In this document: positions 25,201-32,991 of the stretch, piece after piece
How the letters are laid out: every line of letters begins with the position of its first letter
How positions within the stretch are numbered: position 1 is the first letter of the stretch
Assembly: GCA_016716135.1 (NCBI GenBank)
Contig: JADJWX010000002.1
Location: 434,001 to 498,000, forward strand
Direction: 5' to 3'
Length of the DNA stretch: 64,000 nt
From: Lewinellaceae bacterium
Lineage (GTDB): Bacteria; Bacteroidota; Bacteroidia; Chitinophagales; Saprospiraceae
Notes under the pieces: generated by a model
The model's database searches: none
What the model was told of the DNA's origin: nothing
The model's input: only the letters and a program-made list of their open reading frames with translations
Translations under genes and position numbers: made by a program

Positions 25201-26943
25201 GATCTGAAGGTGGAAACGGGCGATTGTAACCCGGACGGCACCTACGAGGTTTGGATCAATTTTAACGTAGCCAATCCGCCGGCTTTGTCCACCCATTTTG
25301 GCGTGTGGGCCAACGGCCAGCTGCTCGGCTTTTTCCCGCTGACACAACTGCCGCTGTACATTCCGAACTTCCCTTCCAACGGCGGTCCCAACGATGTGGT
25401 CAAAATTTGCCTGTCGAACACAGGAGCGGTCAGCTGCTGTGCCGTGAAGGAATTCCCGGTGCCGGATTGCCTTTCGAATGATCCTTGCAAGATCTATGAT
25501 GTCACCGTTCAAACCGGCGATTGCCATAACGACGGCACGTACACGATCAAGGTGAACTTCAAAACGGTGAACCCGGGGAATGATTTCTTCGAACTCTGGG
25601 CCGGCAACGGCAACTATCTGGGGTACTTCCCCTTGAACCAGTTGCCGCTGGTATTTGAACATTTCCCGGCCAGCGGCAATGATGTTGATGTGCTGCGGAT
25701 TTGTATCAACGACAACCCGGATTGCTGCAAGGTCATTGAATTTGCAGCGCCGGATTGCAGCCACCCGGGCTGTTCCATTGAACAGTTGACCGTACAAACC
25801 GGTGATTGCAACGCCGATGGTACCTACCAGGTTTGGCTGGATTTTGAAGCAGTTAGCGTTTCCGCTACCGGTCAATTCGGCGTTTGGGCCAACGGCCAGT
25901 TTATCGGCGCTTTCCCGCTGAACGAACTGCCGCTGCATATTGAACATTTCCCGACCAACGGCGGTGTGAACGACGTGATCAAAGTCTGCCTGATCGGCAA
26001 CTCACCCAACCTGCCGCCGCTGTGCTGCGAAACGCTGGAGTTTCCGGTGCCGGATTGTGTGACTAACGACCCCTGCCAGATCAATGATCTGGTGGTTGAA
26101 ACGGGCGATTGTAACCCCGACGGGACCTATCAGGCCTGGGTGAATTTCAACGTCGGCAGCAACACGCCCGCAGGCCTTTTCTTCGGTGTTTGGGCCAACG
26201 GCGAGTTTCTGGGCAGTTTTCCATTGGCAAACACCAACCTGCCTTTCCACATCCCGAATTTCCCGACCAACCCGGGCCCGAACGATGTGGTAAAGGTCTG
26301 CCTGGTCACGCCAAATGCCACAGTGCCGCTGTGCTGCGAAACGCTGGAGTTTCCGGTGCCGGATTGCAGCGGCGGTGCTTGTAAAATCTGGGATTTGGCC
26401 GTGCAAACTACACCCTGCCTCTGCGGGCAGTTCTTTGCGGTACTGACCTTTAATCACCAAAACGGCGGCAGCGGCGGCTTCGATATTGTGGGCAATGGCA
26501 TGAACTACGGCAATTTTCCGTACAACCAGGCGCAGCCGATCATACTCGGCCCGCTCGACGGCGACGGCACTACGGAGTGGGAGTTTGTTGTGCAAGATCA
26601 CCTGCACCCGGATTGTCAGGATGCTGTGGAACTCGGAACGGTGGATTGTACCCAGCCCTTCCAGTCCAGCGGAACCGGCAATGTGCAGCAAGCCGGCAAA
26701 CTCAGCTTATCGCCCAATCCGACCAGCAACTGGCTCGCAGTAACCACGCAACTGAACAGCGGCGCCCTGGTGGGGCAGGCCACGGTGGAAATTCGTCAGG
26801 CCGACGGCCGTTTGGTTCGATCGGTGGTTGTGCCCGATGCGGCTGCGTTTCAGCTCGATGTCTCGGAATTACAGGCAGGATTGTACCGGTTGTCGCTTCA
26901 GTCGGCGTCGGCTCGTTTGGAAAGCACGTTTGCCAAACAATAA
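22222..26943 (+). CDS. T9SS-exported protein of 15 tandem cysteine-rich modules
   Basis: The protein has 1573 residues. A signal peptide of about 21 residues (ending PLAAQ) is followed by 15 modules of about 90-105 residues. Modules 2-14 share C-x-I-x-DL, TGDCxxDGTY, FGVWANGxFLG, FPLxxLPLxI, DxVKVCL and a final CCxxxEFxxPDC, with four to six Cys each. Modules 1 and 15 are divergent and resemble each other (FNH, YGNF, DGTT, FVVQD), as if they capped the array. The last 75 residues (LSLSPNPTSNWLAV and AGLYRLSL) are a T9SS type A sorting domain. A surface adhesin or structural fibre is likely. The module family was not recognised. DNA repeats of about 290-300 bp underlie it. Confidence 0.9.
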   Translation: MRIPNILPMLLLAISMPLAAQNTSCSISDLTAQVVDCVDDEFYVKINFNHANTSNEGFAVAGNNGVSYGNFSYDDLPVVIGPFAADGTTSYGFLVQDLGTPTCAADIGIGTVSCSTSGPCEIYDLVVETGPCNDDGTYVVKINFKVENATNDLFDLWGNNQYLGSYKLSDLPLKIDNFPAGNSLVGLVKVCINDNPNCCRVKEFTAPDCSQTNPCVISDVTVKTGDCQPGGVYKLLLDFKVSGANNDFFEVWAGNGQFLGYFPLSQLPLSLPFPWGGGAVDKIKICINDNPDCCKVVEFAAPPCFDPCRIGNLSVETGNCTSDTTFEIKVNFQLPANSPVDSFGLWASNGDFLGRFAVADLPVFLTDFPWGGGSIDGIRVCVSNSCCREKEFNVPDCLAPPCGIEDLKVGVGGCTSPKSYKLELNFSVNSTTPADAKFQVWADNGDSLGTFSVSQLPLGLNFPWNGDAVDALKVCLLDADGNEICCEIISFDAPDCVGVDCGIFNLEIKTGDCLTDNTYEVWINFQTPAVSPQKFGVWAGAGKFLGFFSVADLPVYIKNFPASGASTDKIIICFSNACCTTKEFNAPDCAGQPCGIDDLVVKTGDCTSDSTYQLLINFKLTGSSLSLNVPFRVYADNGDLIGTFNTSDLPLTINDFPWNGNAVDAVKICVGLTNNTICCKVKEFKAPDCLGDPCGIFNLKVETGDCNNDGTYEIWVNFQTTAAANTPFGLWAGNGQFLGVFSVADLPVHISNFPGSGQAVDAVKVCLVNTASTPPCCRTKEFKAPACSDPCGIAEIEVKVGDCSTDETYEVWIDLKVNAPSNTTLAAVYTNGDLYGVFPLADFPLYIPDFHWNGGQNDVVKVCLVTPLTVICCKTVEFAVPDCLNPHLCSIYDFVVDPGECTSDKTYKLFLNFKVDNPGAATHFGVWANGTFFGSYPLSDLPLTIPDFPWGGGQVDVVKVCIQNANDPATNPACCAVKEFHVPDCLLKYCDINDLKVETGDCNPDGTYEVWINFNVANPPALSTHFGVWANGQLLGFFPLTQLPLYIPNFPSNGGPNDVVKICLSNTGAVSCCAVKEFPVPDCLSNDPCKIYDVTVQTGDCHNDGTYTIKVNFKTVNPGNDFFELWAGNGNYLGYFPLNQLPLVFEHFPASGNDVDVLRICINDNPDCCKVIEFAAPDCSHPGCSIEQLTVQTGDCNADGTYQVWLDFEAVSVSATGQFGVWANGQFIGAFPLNELPLHIEHFPTNGGVNDVIKVCLIGNSPNLPPLCCETLEFPVPDCVTNDPCQINDLVVETGDCNPDGTYQAWVNFNVGSNTPAGLFFGVWANGEFLGSFPLANTNLPFHIPNFPTNPGPNDVVKVCLVTPNATVPLCCETLEFPVPDCSGGACKIWDLAVQTTPCLCGQFFAVLTFNHQNGGSGGFDIVGNGMNYGNFPYNQAQPIILGPLDGDGTTEWEFVVQDHLHPDCQDAVELGTVDCTQPFQSSGTGNVQQAGKLSLSPNPTSNWLAVTTQLNSGALVGQATVEIRQADGRLVRSVVVPDAAAFQLDVSELQAGLYRLSLQSASARLESTFAKQ

Positions 26944-26980
26944 TTCCAGCGGCTCGTTTCCGCAGTTGATTTTTCGAATA

Positions 26981-27018
26981 AACATGGGTCATCTCAAATT
27001 TTTGGGGTGACTCATGTT
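26981..27018. terminator. Hairpin after the repeat-protein gene, made of AACATGAGT-type repeat ends
   Basis: AACATGGGTCA pairs with TGACTCATGTT across a 16-base loop and is followed by TTT, 38 bp after the stop codon. The arms equal the terminal repeats of the elements at 31643 and 46312, so the terminator may be a minimal copy of that repeat family. Confidence 0.6.
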
Positions 27019-27056
27019 TTATTTAACGAATTGATAAACAAAGGTGTAGGCCGGCC

Positions 27057-27240
27057 TTATGCAAATCCCGATTTTGCGAAATCGGAAGCGGCTTTTAGCA
27101 AAACCATGTTTGAGCGACGACGCAGGAGGAGCGAGTTTGGTTTTCCCCGCCAATGGCGGGGCTGAGATTTCAAGCAAAATCGTTGGATTTGCATCCAGCC
27201 TTGACTTTTTGGTCCTTTTTTGTCAAGAAAAAAGGACATA
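27057..27240. repeat. Probable interspersed non-coding repeat ending in a hairpin
   Basis: This stretch carries short internal inversions (CCCGATTTTGCGAAATCGG; CCCCGCCAATGGCGGGG) and ends in GTCCTTTTTT-loop-AAAAAAGGAC. The open frames across it (ending CQEKRT) show no codon bias of a real gene. From memory, similar sequence recurs in other Bacteroidota genomes; this cannot be confirmed here. Confidence 0.4.
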
Positions 27241-27282
27241 GGATATTTATTATCAATGATTTGCGAATTCCCACAAATAAAA

Positions 27283-27327
27283 AATCCCGAATTTTTCAGT
27301 TTTGAAAAATTCGGGATAACTCATGTT
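27283..27327. terminator. Terminator hairpin of the Spy-like gene, AACATGAGT repeat family
   Basis: ATCCCGAATTTTTCA pairs with TGAAAAATTCGGGAT over a 3-base loop, then AACTCATGTT follows. It lies about 20 bp beyond the stop of the minus-strand gene at 27348. The right half equals the end of the repeat elements at 31643-31791 and 46312-46532. Confidence 0.7.
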
Positions 27328-27347
27328 TTAATCGTTGCAACGTTGAA

Positions 27348-27803
27348 TTAATTGCGGCCCGGCCTGCGCTGTTGCGCCTGTCGTTTTAAGCGTGCTTCCC
27401 GGAGTTTGATCAGCAACTGCTCCCGGAATTCGCGTTCTGCCTCCGGAATTTTGACAATTTTCCGGAGGGAAATTACCGAGCGCAATTTTTGGTACAGGTC
27501 TTTTTCCAGGTCTACATCGCGTTGGCGCATTTCAAAATGGCGTTTAACCTGATCTTCCACTTCGTTGTCGTTCATCAGATCAAGGCGCTTTTTGGGCTTG
27601 AGTTCCTCCTGCATCTGATCGCGCTTGTCGAGGTAGTCGTTATAAACCGGCCAGAATCCTTCGGCTTCTTCAGGCGTGAGGGCAAGCACTTCGGTGAAAA
27701 TCGCAATTCGGTATGTTTTCAGCCGGTCGTCGCGGGAGTCGGGTTGCGCCCGGAGCACGCTGCCCAACAGGATTAAACCAAAGATAAAAAGTAGACGCTT
27801 CAT
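27348..27803 (-). CDS. Spy/CpxP-like periplasmic protein
   Basis: The protein has 151 residues from an ATG at about 27803 (MKRLLFIFGLILLGSVLRAQ signal). The mature part is entirely helical and charged: IAIFTEVLALTPEEAEGFWPVYNDYLDKRDQM, with the LTPEEAxxFWPxYN motif seen in Bacteroidota Spy/CpxP-like genes next to ECF sigma factors. The C-terminus is strongly basic (RLKRQAQQRRPGRN). It is the third gene of a sigma / anti-sigma / Spy-like operon and may act as chaperone or stress sensor in the periplasm. Confidence 0.8.
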   Translation of the reverse strand: MKRLLFIFGLILLGSVLRAQPDSRDDRLKTYRIAIFTEVLALTPEEAEGFWPVYNDYLDKRDQMQEELKPKKRLDLMNDNEVEDQVKRHFEMRQRDVDLEKDLYQKLRSVISLRKIVKIPEAEREFREQLLIKLREARLKRQAQQRRPGRN

Positions 27804-27860
27804 GGCGTAATTGAATTTGGTGAACACTGATTGATTTTGGTTGCCGGCCTGCGGTTGCGT

Positions 27861-28418
27861 TTACAACATCAGGTCCTTAAGTTCTTCGTCGGTCATATCC
27901 TGAAGTAGTTTTTCAAGATCGTCCGGGTTGAGTTCGAGTTCGGTGGCAGGGGCAGTTTTTTCCTGTTTTGTTGTCGGTAGGTCGAGGGTGATTGCCGGCA
28001 ACGACTCCTCGGGCAGTACCATGGCGATATGCTCGGGTTCCAGTTCCATGAGGTTGTTCATCAGGTAGGCTTCTGCATCATCGACACTGATTTGGGTTGC
28101 AGCCAGATCGACGGGTGCATCGGCCGGGGCAGGCGTGAAATACCACCAGGCTGCAAGAGCCAGGGTGCATATTCCGGCAAAGGCCACCGCGATGCGGGGC
28201 TGCCAAAGTTGCTGCATCAATTGCCAGAAGCTGGGCCGGGCGGTTGCCGGGCTTGGTTTCGTGGTGGCGCCGATGGCGTCCAGTTGGCGGAATACTTCGG
28301 CTTCCAGATTGTCAAAGTAGTTGGCTGGTACCCGGAACCCGTCCTGTCCTTTTTTTAATGTATTCAGAAAAGGCGCCTGGTCGTTCAACTCGTCGTGCAA
28401 GCTGTCCTTGTTTTTCAT
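27861..28418 (-). CDS. Anti-sigma-type single-pass membrane protein
   Basis: The protein has 185 residues from the ATG at 28418 (MKNKDSLHDELND). The cytoplasmic part (1-80) contains FRVPANYFDNLEAEVFRQL, a motif found in Bacteroidota proteins encoded after ECF sigma genes. One transmembrane helix lies at about 88-107 (VAFAGICTLALAAWWYF). The outer part is acidic with ISVDDAEAYLMNNL repeated in form near the end (DDLEKLLQDMTDEELKDLML, 20 residues). It likely binds the sigma factor encoded just upstream. Confidence 0.75.
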   Translation of the reverse strand: MKNKDSLHDELNDQAPFLNTLKKGQDGFRVPANYFDNLEAEVFRQLDAIGATTKPSPATARPSFWQLMQQLWQPRIAVAFAGICTLALAAWWYFTPAPADAPVDLAATQISVDDAEAYLMNNLMELEPEHIAMVLPEESLPAITLDLPTTKQEKTAPATELELNPDDLEKLLQDMTDEELKDLML

Positions 28419-28452
28419 TGCTGATTGTTTAATTTTCTTGGTTTTCAATTGG

Positions 28453-29028
28453 TTATAAATGATCCGCTTCGCGGAAAAAACGTTCAATTTTTTTTGCAGC
28501 GTGGTGAAAGGAGGCTTTCAAAGCGCCCACGGAAGTATCCAGGATCGTCGACATTTCTTCGTAAGGCATTTCCTCGTAATACCGCATATTAAATACCACC
28601 CGTTGTTTTTCCGGCAGTTGGGCTATGGCGTCCTGCAGTTGTTGTTGGAGCGCATCGCCGTCAAACCAGGAATCTGCTTTCAGACGGCTTGCCAAAACCC
28701 CGTCGTTGTTATCGATCGAGCTGCTGTTGCGCCGTGCATTGCTTTGCAAAAATGTGATCGATTCGTTCGTCGCGATCCGGTACAACCAGGTGTACAGTTT
28801 TGATTTGCCTTCGAACTGCAACACACCCCGGTATACTTTGATAAAGGTGTTTTGCAGCACGTCGTCGGCATCTTCATGTACCAACACCATCCGGCGAATA
28901 TGCCAGTACAGCCGCTCCTTGTAGGTGCTCATCAGCAGACGAAAACCCCGCTCGAAGGTTTTGTCCGAGCGCAGGAGTTTGAGGATGTGGTCGTCCGAAA
29001 CGGGATTTTTTGATGCCGTAACCTGCAA
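28453..29028 (-). CDS. ECF-type RNA polymerase sigma factor
   Basis: The protein has 191 residues. The sigma2 region has RLYWHIRRMVLVHEDADDVLQNTFIKVY (in parts: DADDVLQNTFIKVY) and KLYTWLYRIATNE. Sigma4 has LPEKQRVVFNMRYYEEMPYEEM and the recognition helix TSVGALKASFHHA. No ATG is available before the conserved region; a TTG at 29028 gives the full N-terminus, with an in-frame TAA seven codons upstream. It heads an operon with the anti-sigma-like and Spy-like genes, so an envelope-stress regulon is likely. Confidence 0.9.
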   Translation of the reverse strand: MQVTASKNPVSDDHILKLLRSDKTFERGFRLLMSTYKERLYWHIRRMVLVHEDADDVLQNTFIKVYRGVLQFEGKSKLYTWLYRIATNESITFLQSNARRNSSSIDNNDGVLASRLKADSWFDGDALQQQLQDAIAQLPEKQRVVFNMRYYEEMPYEEMSTILDTSVGALKASFHHAAKKIERFFREADHL

Positions 29029-29087
29029 GTCCGTTTGTTTTGGTTGTTATGACGGGAAAACCGGCCAAAGGTTTAAACGTGGGATAT

Positions 29088-29120
29088 ATTATCGGCGTGA
29101 TTTCGAGTCACGCCGATAAT
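29088..29120. terminator. Hairpin between symporter and sigma operon
   Basis: A perfect 13-bp stem (ATTATCGGCGTGA and its complement) around TTTCGAG lies 40 bp after the symporter stop. The loop resembles the core of the CTCGTCCTACGACTTCGAG palindromes found at other gene ends. Confidence 0.7.
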
Positions 29121-29159
29121 AGGCCGGGTAGAATTGAACACAGCGATGCTCAGATTTTA

Positions 29160-30914
29160 CTAACCGTTGAAGTATAAATACGCAGCAAGAATCAGCAAGA
29201 TGACCAGCACGGAGGCCAGTACATCGTTCTGTGTGTAGCTGGACCGGGTCTCGGCTTTGTGGTCGGCCGTTACGGTGCCGAAAGTTAGCCCGCTGATACG
29301 CTCGTACGACGGTTTTTCGGTTGCATAACTTACACCAACCATGACCGCTGCCGAAACAAGGAAAATCAGCAGGCTGTAGTATTGAAAAAATATGTTGTTG
29401 ATTATCCAGAAAAAGGAGCCTTCTGCGTAGCTGAACGTTTCCGACAAGATAACCGGCGTATCTACCGCCAGGCGGAAAAGCCCCATCAAAAAGCCGACGA
29501 TGAGGGCGGCCAGGCAGCCCTTGGCGTTCAGCCGTTTGTTGAATACGCCAAAAAAGAATACCACGAATATCGGCGGCGCCAGGTAACCCTGTACACTTTG
29601 CAGATAATCGTACAGCCCGCGGCTGCCCTGGATCACCGGTATCCACAGCAAACCGATTACCACCATTACCGCCGTGGCAATACGGCCTACGCGCACCAGG
29701 TTTTTTTCCGGAGTATTCGGTCGGAATTTGGAATAAAGGTCCATGGTGAAAAGGGTGGAGGAGGCGTTGAACACACCGGCCAGCGAACTCATCAGGGCTG
29801 CCAGCAAACCGGCCACCACAATCCCCCGGATACCGGCAGGCAGCACGGATGCCACCAGTAGCGGAAAAGCCTGCTGGGCATTGGCATTGATCATGTTCCC
29901 CTCACTGTCGAGCAGGGCATTGCTGATATTGGTCATTTTGCCGCTGGCAGCCAGGGCAAAACAGATCAGGCCCGGAATAATAAAAATAAACACGGGCAGC
30001 AGTTTGAAAAATGCAGCGGCGATGGTACCGCGCCGCGCTTCCGTCAGGCTGGATGCACCGAGCATGCGCTGCACGATGTACTGGTCGGTGCACCAGTACC
30101 ACAAACCGATAATGGGCGCGCAAAACAACATACCCAGCCAGGGATAGTTGCCATTGAAATACCAGGCCATTTGGGTGTCGGTTTTAACGGGCGCCCAGGT
30201 ACCTTCCATACCGGCAGGAACGAGCGGCTTCCACAGGTTGAACATTTCCGATCCGGCAATTCGGCGCAATTCGCCCCAGCCGCCGAGCGCTTCCAGACCA
30301 TACCAGGTGACCAGTAATGAACCGATAATAAGAATGACCGTTTGGATGGCCTCGGTGTATGCCACGGCCCGCAAGCCACCGAGGATGGTGTAAATCCCTG
30401 TGAGCACGATGACCAGGATGGAGCCGACCCAGAAACTGTTCAGGCCAAACAGGTTCATTTCCGGGATCAGGACGCCAAAAACAATACCGCCGGCGAAAAT
30501 ACCCACTGCCACTTTCGTAAGTACGTACGCTACCAGGGAGATCACCGAAAGCACCCATCGGGCGGTCGGTGAAAAGCGCTTTTCAAGAAATTCCGGCATG
30601 GTGAATATCCGGGAGCGCATGTAAAAAGGCGCTAGCACCCAACCCAACACCAGCAGGCACCAGGCGTGCAATTCGTAGTGCGCCATGGCAACCCCGTCGG
30701 TAGCGCCCGAGCCGGCCAGCCCGACGATGTGTTCGGAGCCGATATTCGAGGCAAAAATGGAGGCGCCGACTACAAACCAGCCCAAATTTCGACCAGCGAG
30801 GAAGTACTCGTCGGAGGTGTCGTTTTTTTGGCGGATCACCCACCAGGCAATGCCCAGGATTAGGGTAAAATAAGCGGCGATAAACATCCAGTCGAGGGTA
30901 GATAGTACGGTCAT
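29160..30914 (-). CDS. Sodium:solute symporter (SSS family, sugar type)
   Basis: The protein has 584 residues with about 14 transmembrane segments, matching SGLT-like transporters. Features include LDWMFIAAYFTLILGIAWW at the start, DEYFLAGRNLGWFVVGASIFASNIGSEH (in part: DEYFLAGRNLGW and ASNIGSEHIVGLAG), ILGGLRAVAYTEAIQT (sodium-site helix) and WYWCTDQYIVQRMLGA. Members import sugars with sodium. A ribulokinase remnant lies 33 bp upstream (48 bp from its stop codon), so the original substrate may have been a pentose or pentulose; that is inference from context. Confidence 0.9.
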   Translation of the reverse strand: MTVLSTLDWMFIAAYFTLILGIAWWVIRQKNDTSDEYFLAGRNLGWFVVGASIFASNIGSEHIVGLAGSGATDGVAMAHYELHAWCLLVLGWVLAPFYMRSRIFTMPEFLEKRFSPTARWVLSVISLVAYVLTKVAVGIFAGGIVFGVLIPEMNLFGLNSFWVGSILVIVLTGIYTILGGLRAVAYTEAIQTVILIIGSLLVTWYGLEALGGWGELRRIAGSEMFNLWKPLVPAGMEGTWAPVKTDTQMAWYFNGNYPWLGMLFCAPIIGLWYWCTDQYIVQRMLGASSLTEARRGTIAAAFFKLLPVFIFIIPGLICFALAASGKMTNISNALLDSEGNMINANAQQAFPLLVASVLPAGIRGIVVAGLLAALMSSLAGVFNASSTLFTMDLYSKFRPNTPEKNLVRVGRIATAVMVVIGLLWIPVIQGSRGLYDYLQSVQGYLAPPIFVVFFFGVFNKRLNAKGCLAALIVGFLMGLFRLAVDTPVILSETFSYAEGSFFWIINNIFFQYYSLLIFLVSAAVMVGVSYATEKPSYERISGLTFGTVTADHKAETRSSYTQNDVLASVLVILLILAAYLYFNG

Positions 30915-30946
30915 TGTTAGCTGTTTATGTTAAGTTTTGATGTTCT

Positions 30947-31426
30947 TATTTTTGTCCAAAATCATTCCGATGAGTACACGCCGCCCACGTATTGCAAATA
31001 ATCCACGTCGTATTCTTGGCAAGGGGCATTGATTTTTGCGGCTTCATCGATCGCGGTGTGATCTTTCCAATGAATAAACATGGCATCGGGCTCGCTTTCA
31101 AAGCCGGGCAACAGCGCAAGCGGGGTGCCGGATTTGTCCACCGCCACAGGAGTTGAGCCGGTGGTGTCCACGGCAATGCCGGCCACCCGGCTTGGTGTGC
31201 CCGGTGGAGCAGCTGCCAGTGCGGTTTTTACGGATTGCTCCAGCCCTTCGATATAGTCGAGTGGATGCTGGCGGAATTGTTTGGCGACCGGCCGGCAAAA
31301 CTGCCTGGCTTGCCAGCGGGGGTAGAAGTATACGGCACTGCCCAGTTCCTCGCCGTTTTCAGCATCCACGACAACCGACCGGACGCTATCTGTGCCGTAG
31401 TCTATACCTATGACAACTTTTTTCAT
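30947..31426 (-). pseudogene. Truncated ribulokinase (araB-like)
   Basis: The first 154 codons match FGGY kinases of the ribulokinase type: MKKVVIGIDYGTDSVRSVVVDA (given in part: GIDYGTDSVRSVVVDA), PLDYIEGLEQSVKTAL, VAGIAVDTTGSTPVAVD and the end DYLQYVGGVYSSE. A TGA (30962-30964) stands where the family has Trp, and FW-TKI continues for five codons before homology ends. Full enzymes are about 550 residues, so roughly 70 percent is lost. It precedes the sugar symporter, as in pentose operons. A TATATTTA box lies a few bases upstream of the start. Confidence 0.85.
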
Positions 31427-31642
31427 GTGCGTAAATATAAATGGGCATCTGCGCACATGGGGGATTATTGTTTTAGCAATGTGGTTAGAAATACGTTTCC
31501 GGCTGCAAAGCCTGGTGTACCGGGCCCTGTTCGTCCGGTATTTTCAGTGGAGGCGTTGAAATGAAAATCAGGTATATCACGTGGAAAACTGAATCGTGGC
31601 CGTCTTATAAGTTTAGTGTGCAAAAGATAGCTTCCCAATTTT

Positions 31643-31791
31643 AAATATGAGTCTGAATTTTCGAAATGACTTCGGAGAAGTCAAATATTTGTAGATCAGA
31701 GATTTAAGAGAGGTCGCATGTGCAGGGGTTGCACCTGGATAGTCGACCTCTCCGAGTCTTGTTTATGGAAAAATTCGGGATAACTCATGTT
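31643..31791. mobile_element. MITE-like repeat, AACATGAGT family, copy 1
   Basis: The 149-bp element has ends AAATATGAGTCTGAATTT (degenerate) and AAATTCGGGATAACTCATGTT (20 of its bases: AATTCGGGATAACTCATGTT). Inside are GACTTCGGAGAAGTC, CAAATATTTGTAGATCAGAG and GACCTCTCCGAG. It aligns along its length with the reverse complement of the element at 46312-46532, which has an extra block of about 70 bp. No protein is encoded. Confidence 0.75.
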
Positions 31792-31792
31792 A

Positions 31793-31853
31793 AAACACAT
31801 AGGCTCAAAGGACACAGAGAAATACTCTTTGTGTTCTATGAGCCTATGTGTTT
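31793..31853. terminator. Imperfect hairpin between repeat element and VOC gene
   Basis: AAACACATAGGCTCA pairs with TGAGCCTATGTGTTT; the inner part also pairs with mismatches (GGACACA with TGTGTTC). It lies about 100 bp past the stop of the minus-strand VOC gene and probably ends its transcript. The rest of the gap from 31427 to 31953 holds no coding signal. Confidence 0.55.
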
Positions 31854-31953
31854 AAGTAATAATCTACGGCGGATAAATACTTAGCAGTACTTATGAAACA
31901 GCCTCGATTCAGTCCTGCTTGACAGGCAAACTGTCCATATCTATTCCAATGCT

Positions 31954-32370
31954 CTAACCCTCCAGTTCGCGATTCAGCATCCAGCGGACGCCATATTTAT
32001 CGGTAAGCATGCCAAACACGGCTCCCCAAAATGTTTCCTGCAGCGGCATGAGCACCGTACCACCTTCAGCCAGCTTGTTGAAAATGTGCTCTTGTTCTGC
32101 GCCATCCGTGAGGTTGATACTGAGTTGGACGATGTTTCCGGCTACAGATGCTTCACCGGCATCCGGCATGGTATCCGAAGCCATGAAATAAATATCGTCC
32201 GACTTAAACTCGGCGTGCATGACGCGTTGTTTGTGTGCGTCGGCGGTTTCCATCGGGCTGTCGCCAAAGCGACTCAGGGCAATAATCTCACCGCCAAAAC
32301 AGCCTTTGTAAAAATTCAGGGCTTCCTCGCAGGTTCCCGGAAAACTGAAGTATACGTTCAATTTTTTCAT
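31954..32370 (-). CDS. PhnB-like VOC-fold protein
   Basis: The protein has 138 residues from the ATG at 32370 (MKKLNVYFSFPGTCEEALNF). It matches the PhnB/3-demethylubiquinone-methyltransferase-like branch of the glyoxalase/VOC superfamily: FYKGCFGGEIIALSRFGD, VMHAEFKSDDIYFMASD, ISINLTDG-type strand NIVQLSINLTDG and FWGAVFGMLTDKYGVRWMLN. The fold binds metal or small ligands; the substrate is unknown. Upstream codons would add a non-homologous extension and were excluded. Apparently monocistronic. Confidence 0.88.
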   Translation of the reverse strand: MKKLNVYFSFPGTCEEALNFYKGCFGGEIIALSRFGDSPMETADAHKQRVMHAEFKSDDIYFMASDTMPDAGEASVAGNIVQLSINLTDGAEQEHIFNKLAEGGTVLMPLQETFWGAVFGMLTDKYGVRWMLNRELEG

Positions 32371-32538
32371 TAGACAGGTGTATAATTTGATTTTAGTTGT
32401 TGTAAAATAAAAAATGGGAGCCATGTGACGCAAGGGGCAAACTCCTGCCAGTAGGTGCGGAAGTAAGGTAGGATGACCAGTTCCGCCCATGAAATTAAAC
32501 CGGGTCTGTTCCTGTCAAAACAATTCAGAACAACACAT

Positions 32539-32934
32539 TCAAGCGGCCCGGTGTGCCCGGGTGCGGGTAGCCGGTGGCGGAGCCGGGTTGTTTGCCGGTC
32601 CGTGCCGAAACAGGTCCATCTGGCCGTTTTGGGAGGCAAGGTCCAGTAGCCGGGCGTATTTCAGTTTTTGTTTGCTGTTGGTGCGCAAGGCAATGAGTTT
32701 GGCCAGCTCGAGGGTGATAAAAAAATCTTCGACGGGCTCGCCGGGCCGGGGGCGTTTGGCAAAATCGCGCAGGGGTTGCGGGCGGCGGATGCCCTCGCGG
32801 AATTCATACAGGTCTTTCAGCCATTTGCGTACCTGCGTTCCGTATTGTGCGGTCGGTAATTTCAGCGTCTCATACAGATTGGACACTGCGACGACTTTTG
32901 TACCGTATTTGCTTTCAAAAATTAGAAGGTCCAT
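32539..32934 (-). CDS. AntA/AntB-like antirepressor or small DNA-binding protein
   Basis: The protein has 131 residues from the ATG at 32934. Residues 10-100 resemble the AntA/AntB antirepressor domain: GTKVVAVSNLYETLKLPTAQYGTQVRKWLKDLYEF (in part: VAVSNLYETLKL, YGTQVRKWLKDLYEF), then DFFITLELAKLIALRTNSKQKLKYARLL (in part: DFFITLELAKLIALRTNSK). The C-terminal tail is Pro/Ala/Arg-rich. Such proteins occur in phages, but the chromosomal Bacteroidota form has no known role. Two A+T palindromes upstream could be its operators. Confidence 0.7.
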   Translation of the reverse strand: MDLLIFESKYGTKVVAVSNLYETLKLPTAQYGTQVRKWLKDLYEFREGIRRPQPLRDFAKRPRPGEPVEDFFITLELAKLIALRTNSKQKLKYARLLDLASQNGQMDLFRHGPANNPAPPPATRTRAHRAA

Positions 32935-32991
32935 AGCTATTTTGTTGTTTACAACCGGCATTTGTTTTAAAAGCCGATACAAAACTAAACT

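Noticed and set aside
24445..25947. Long minus-strand open frames (up to 500 codons) opposite the cysteine-rich repeat gene
   Set aside because: They mirror the repeat structure of the + strand gene; the absence of stops follows from repeated, biased codons. No start context or domain.
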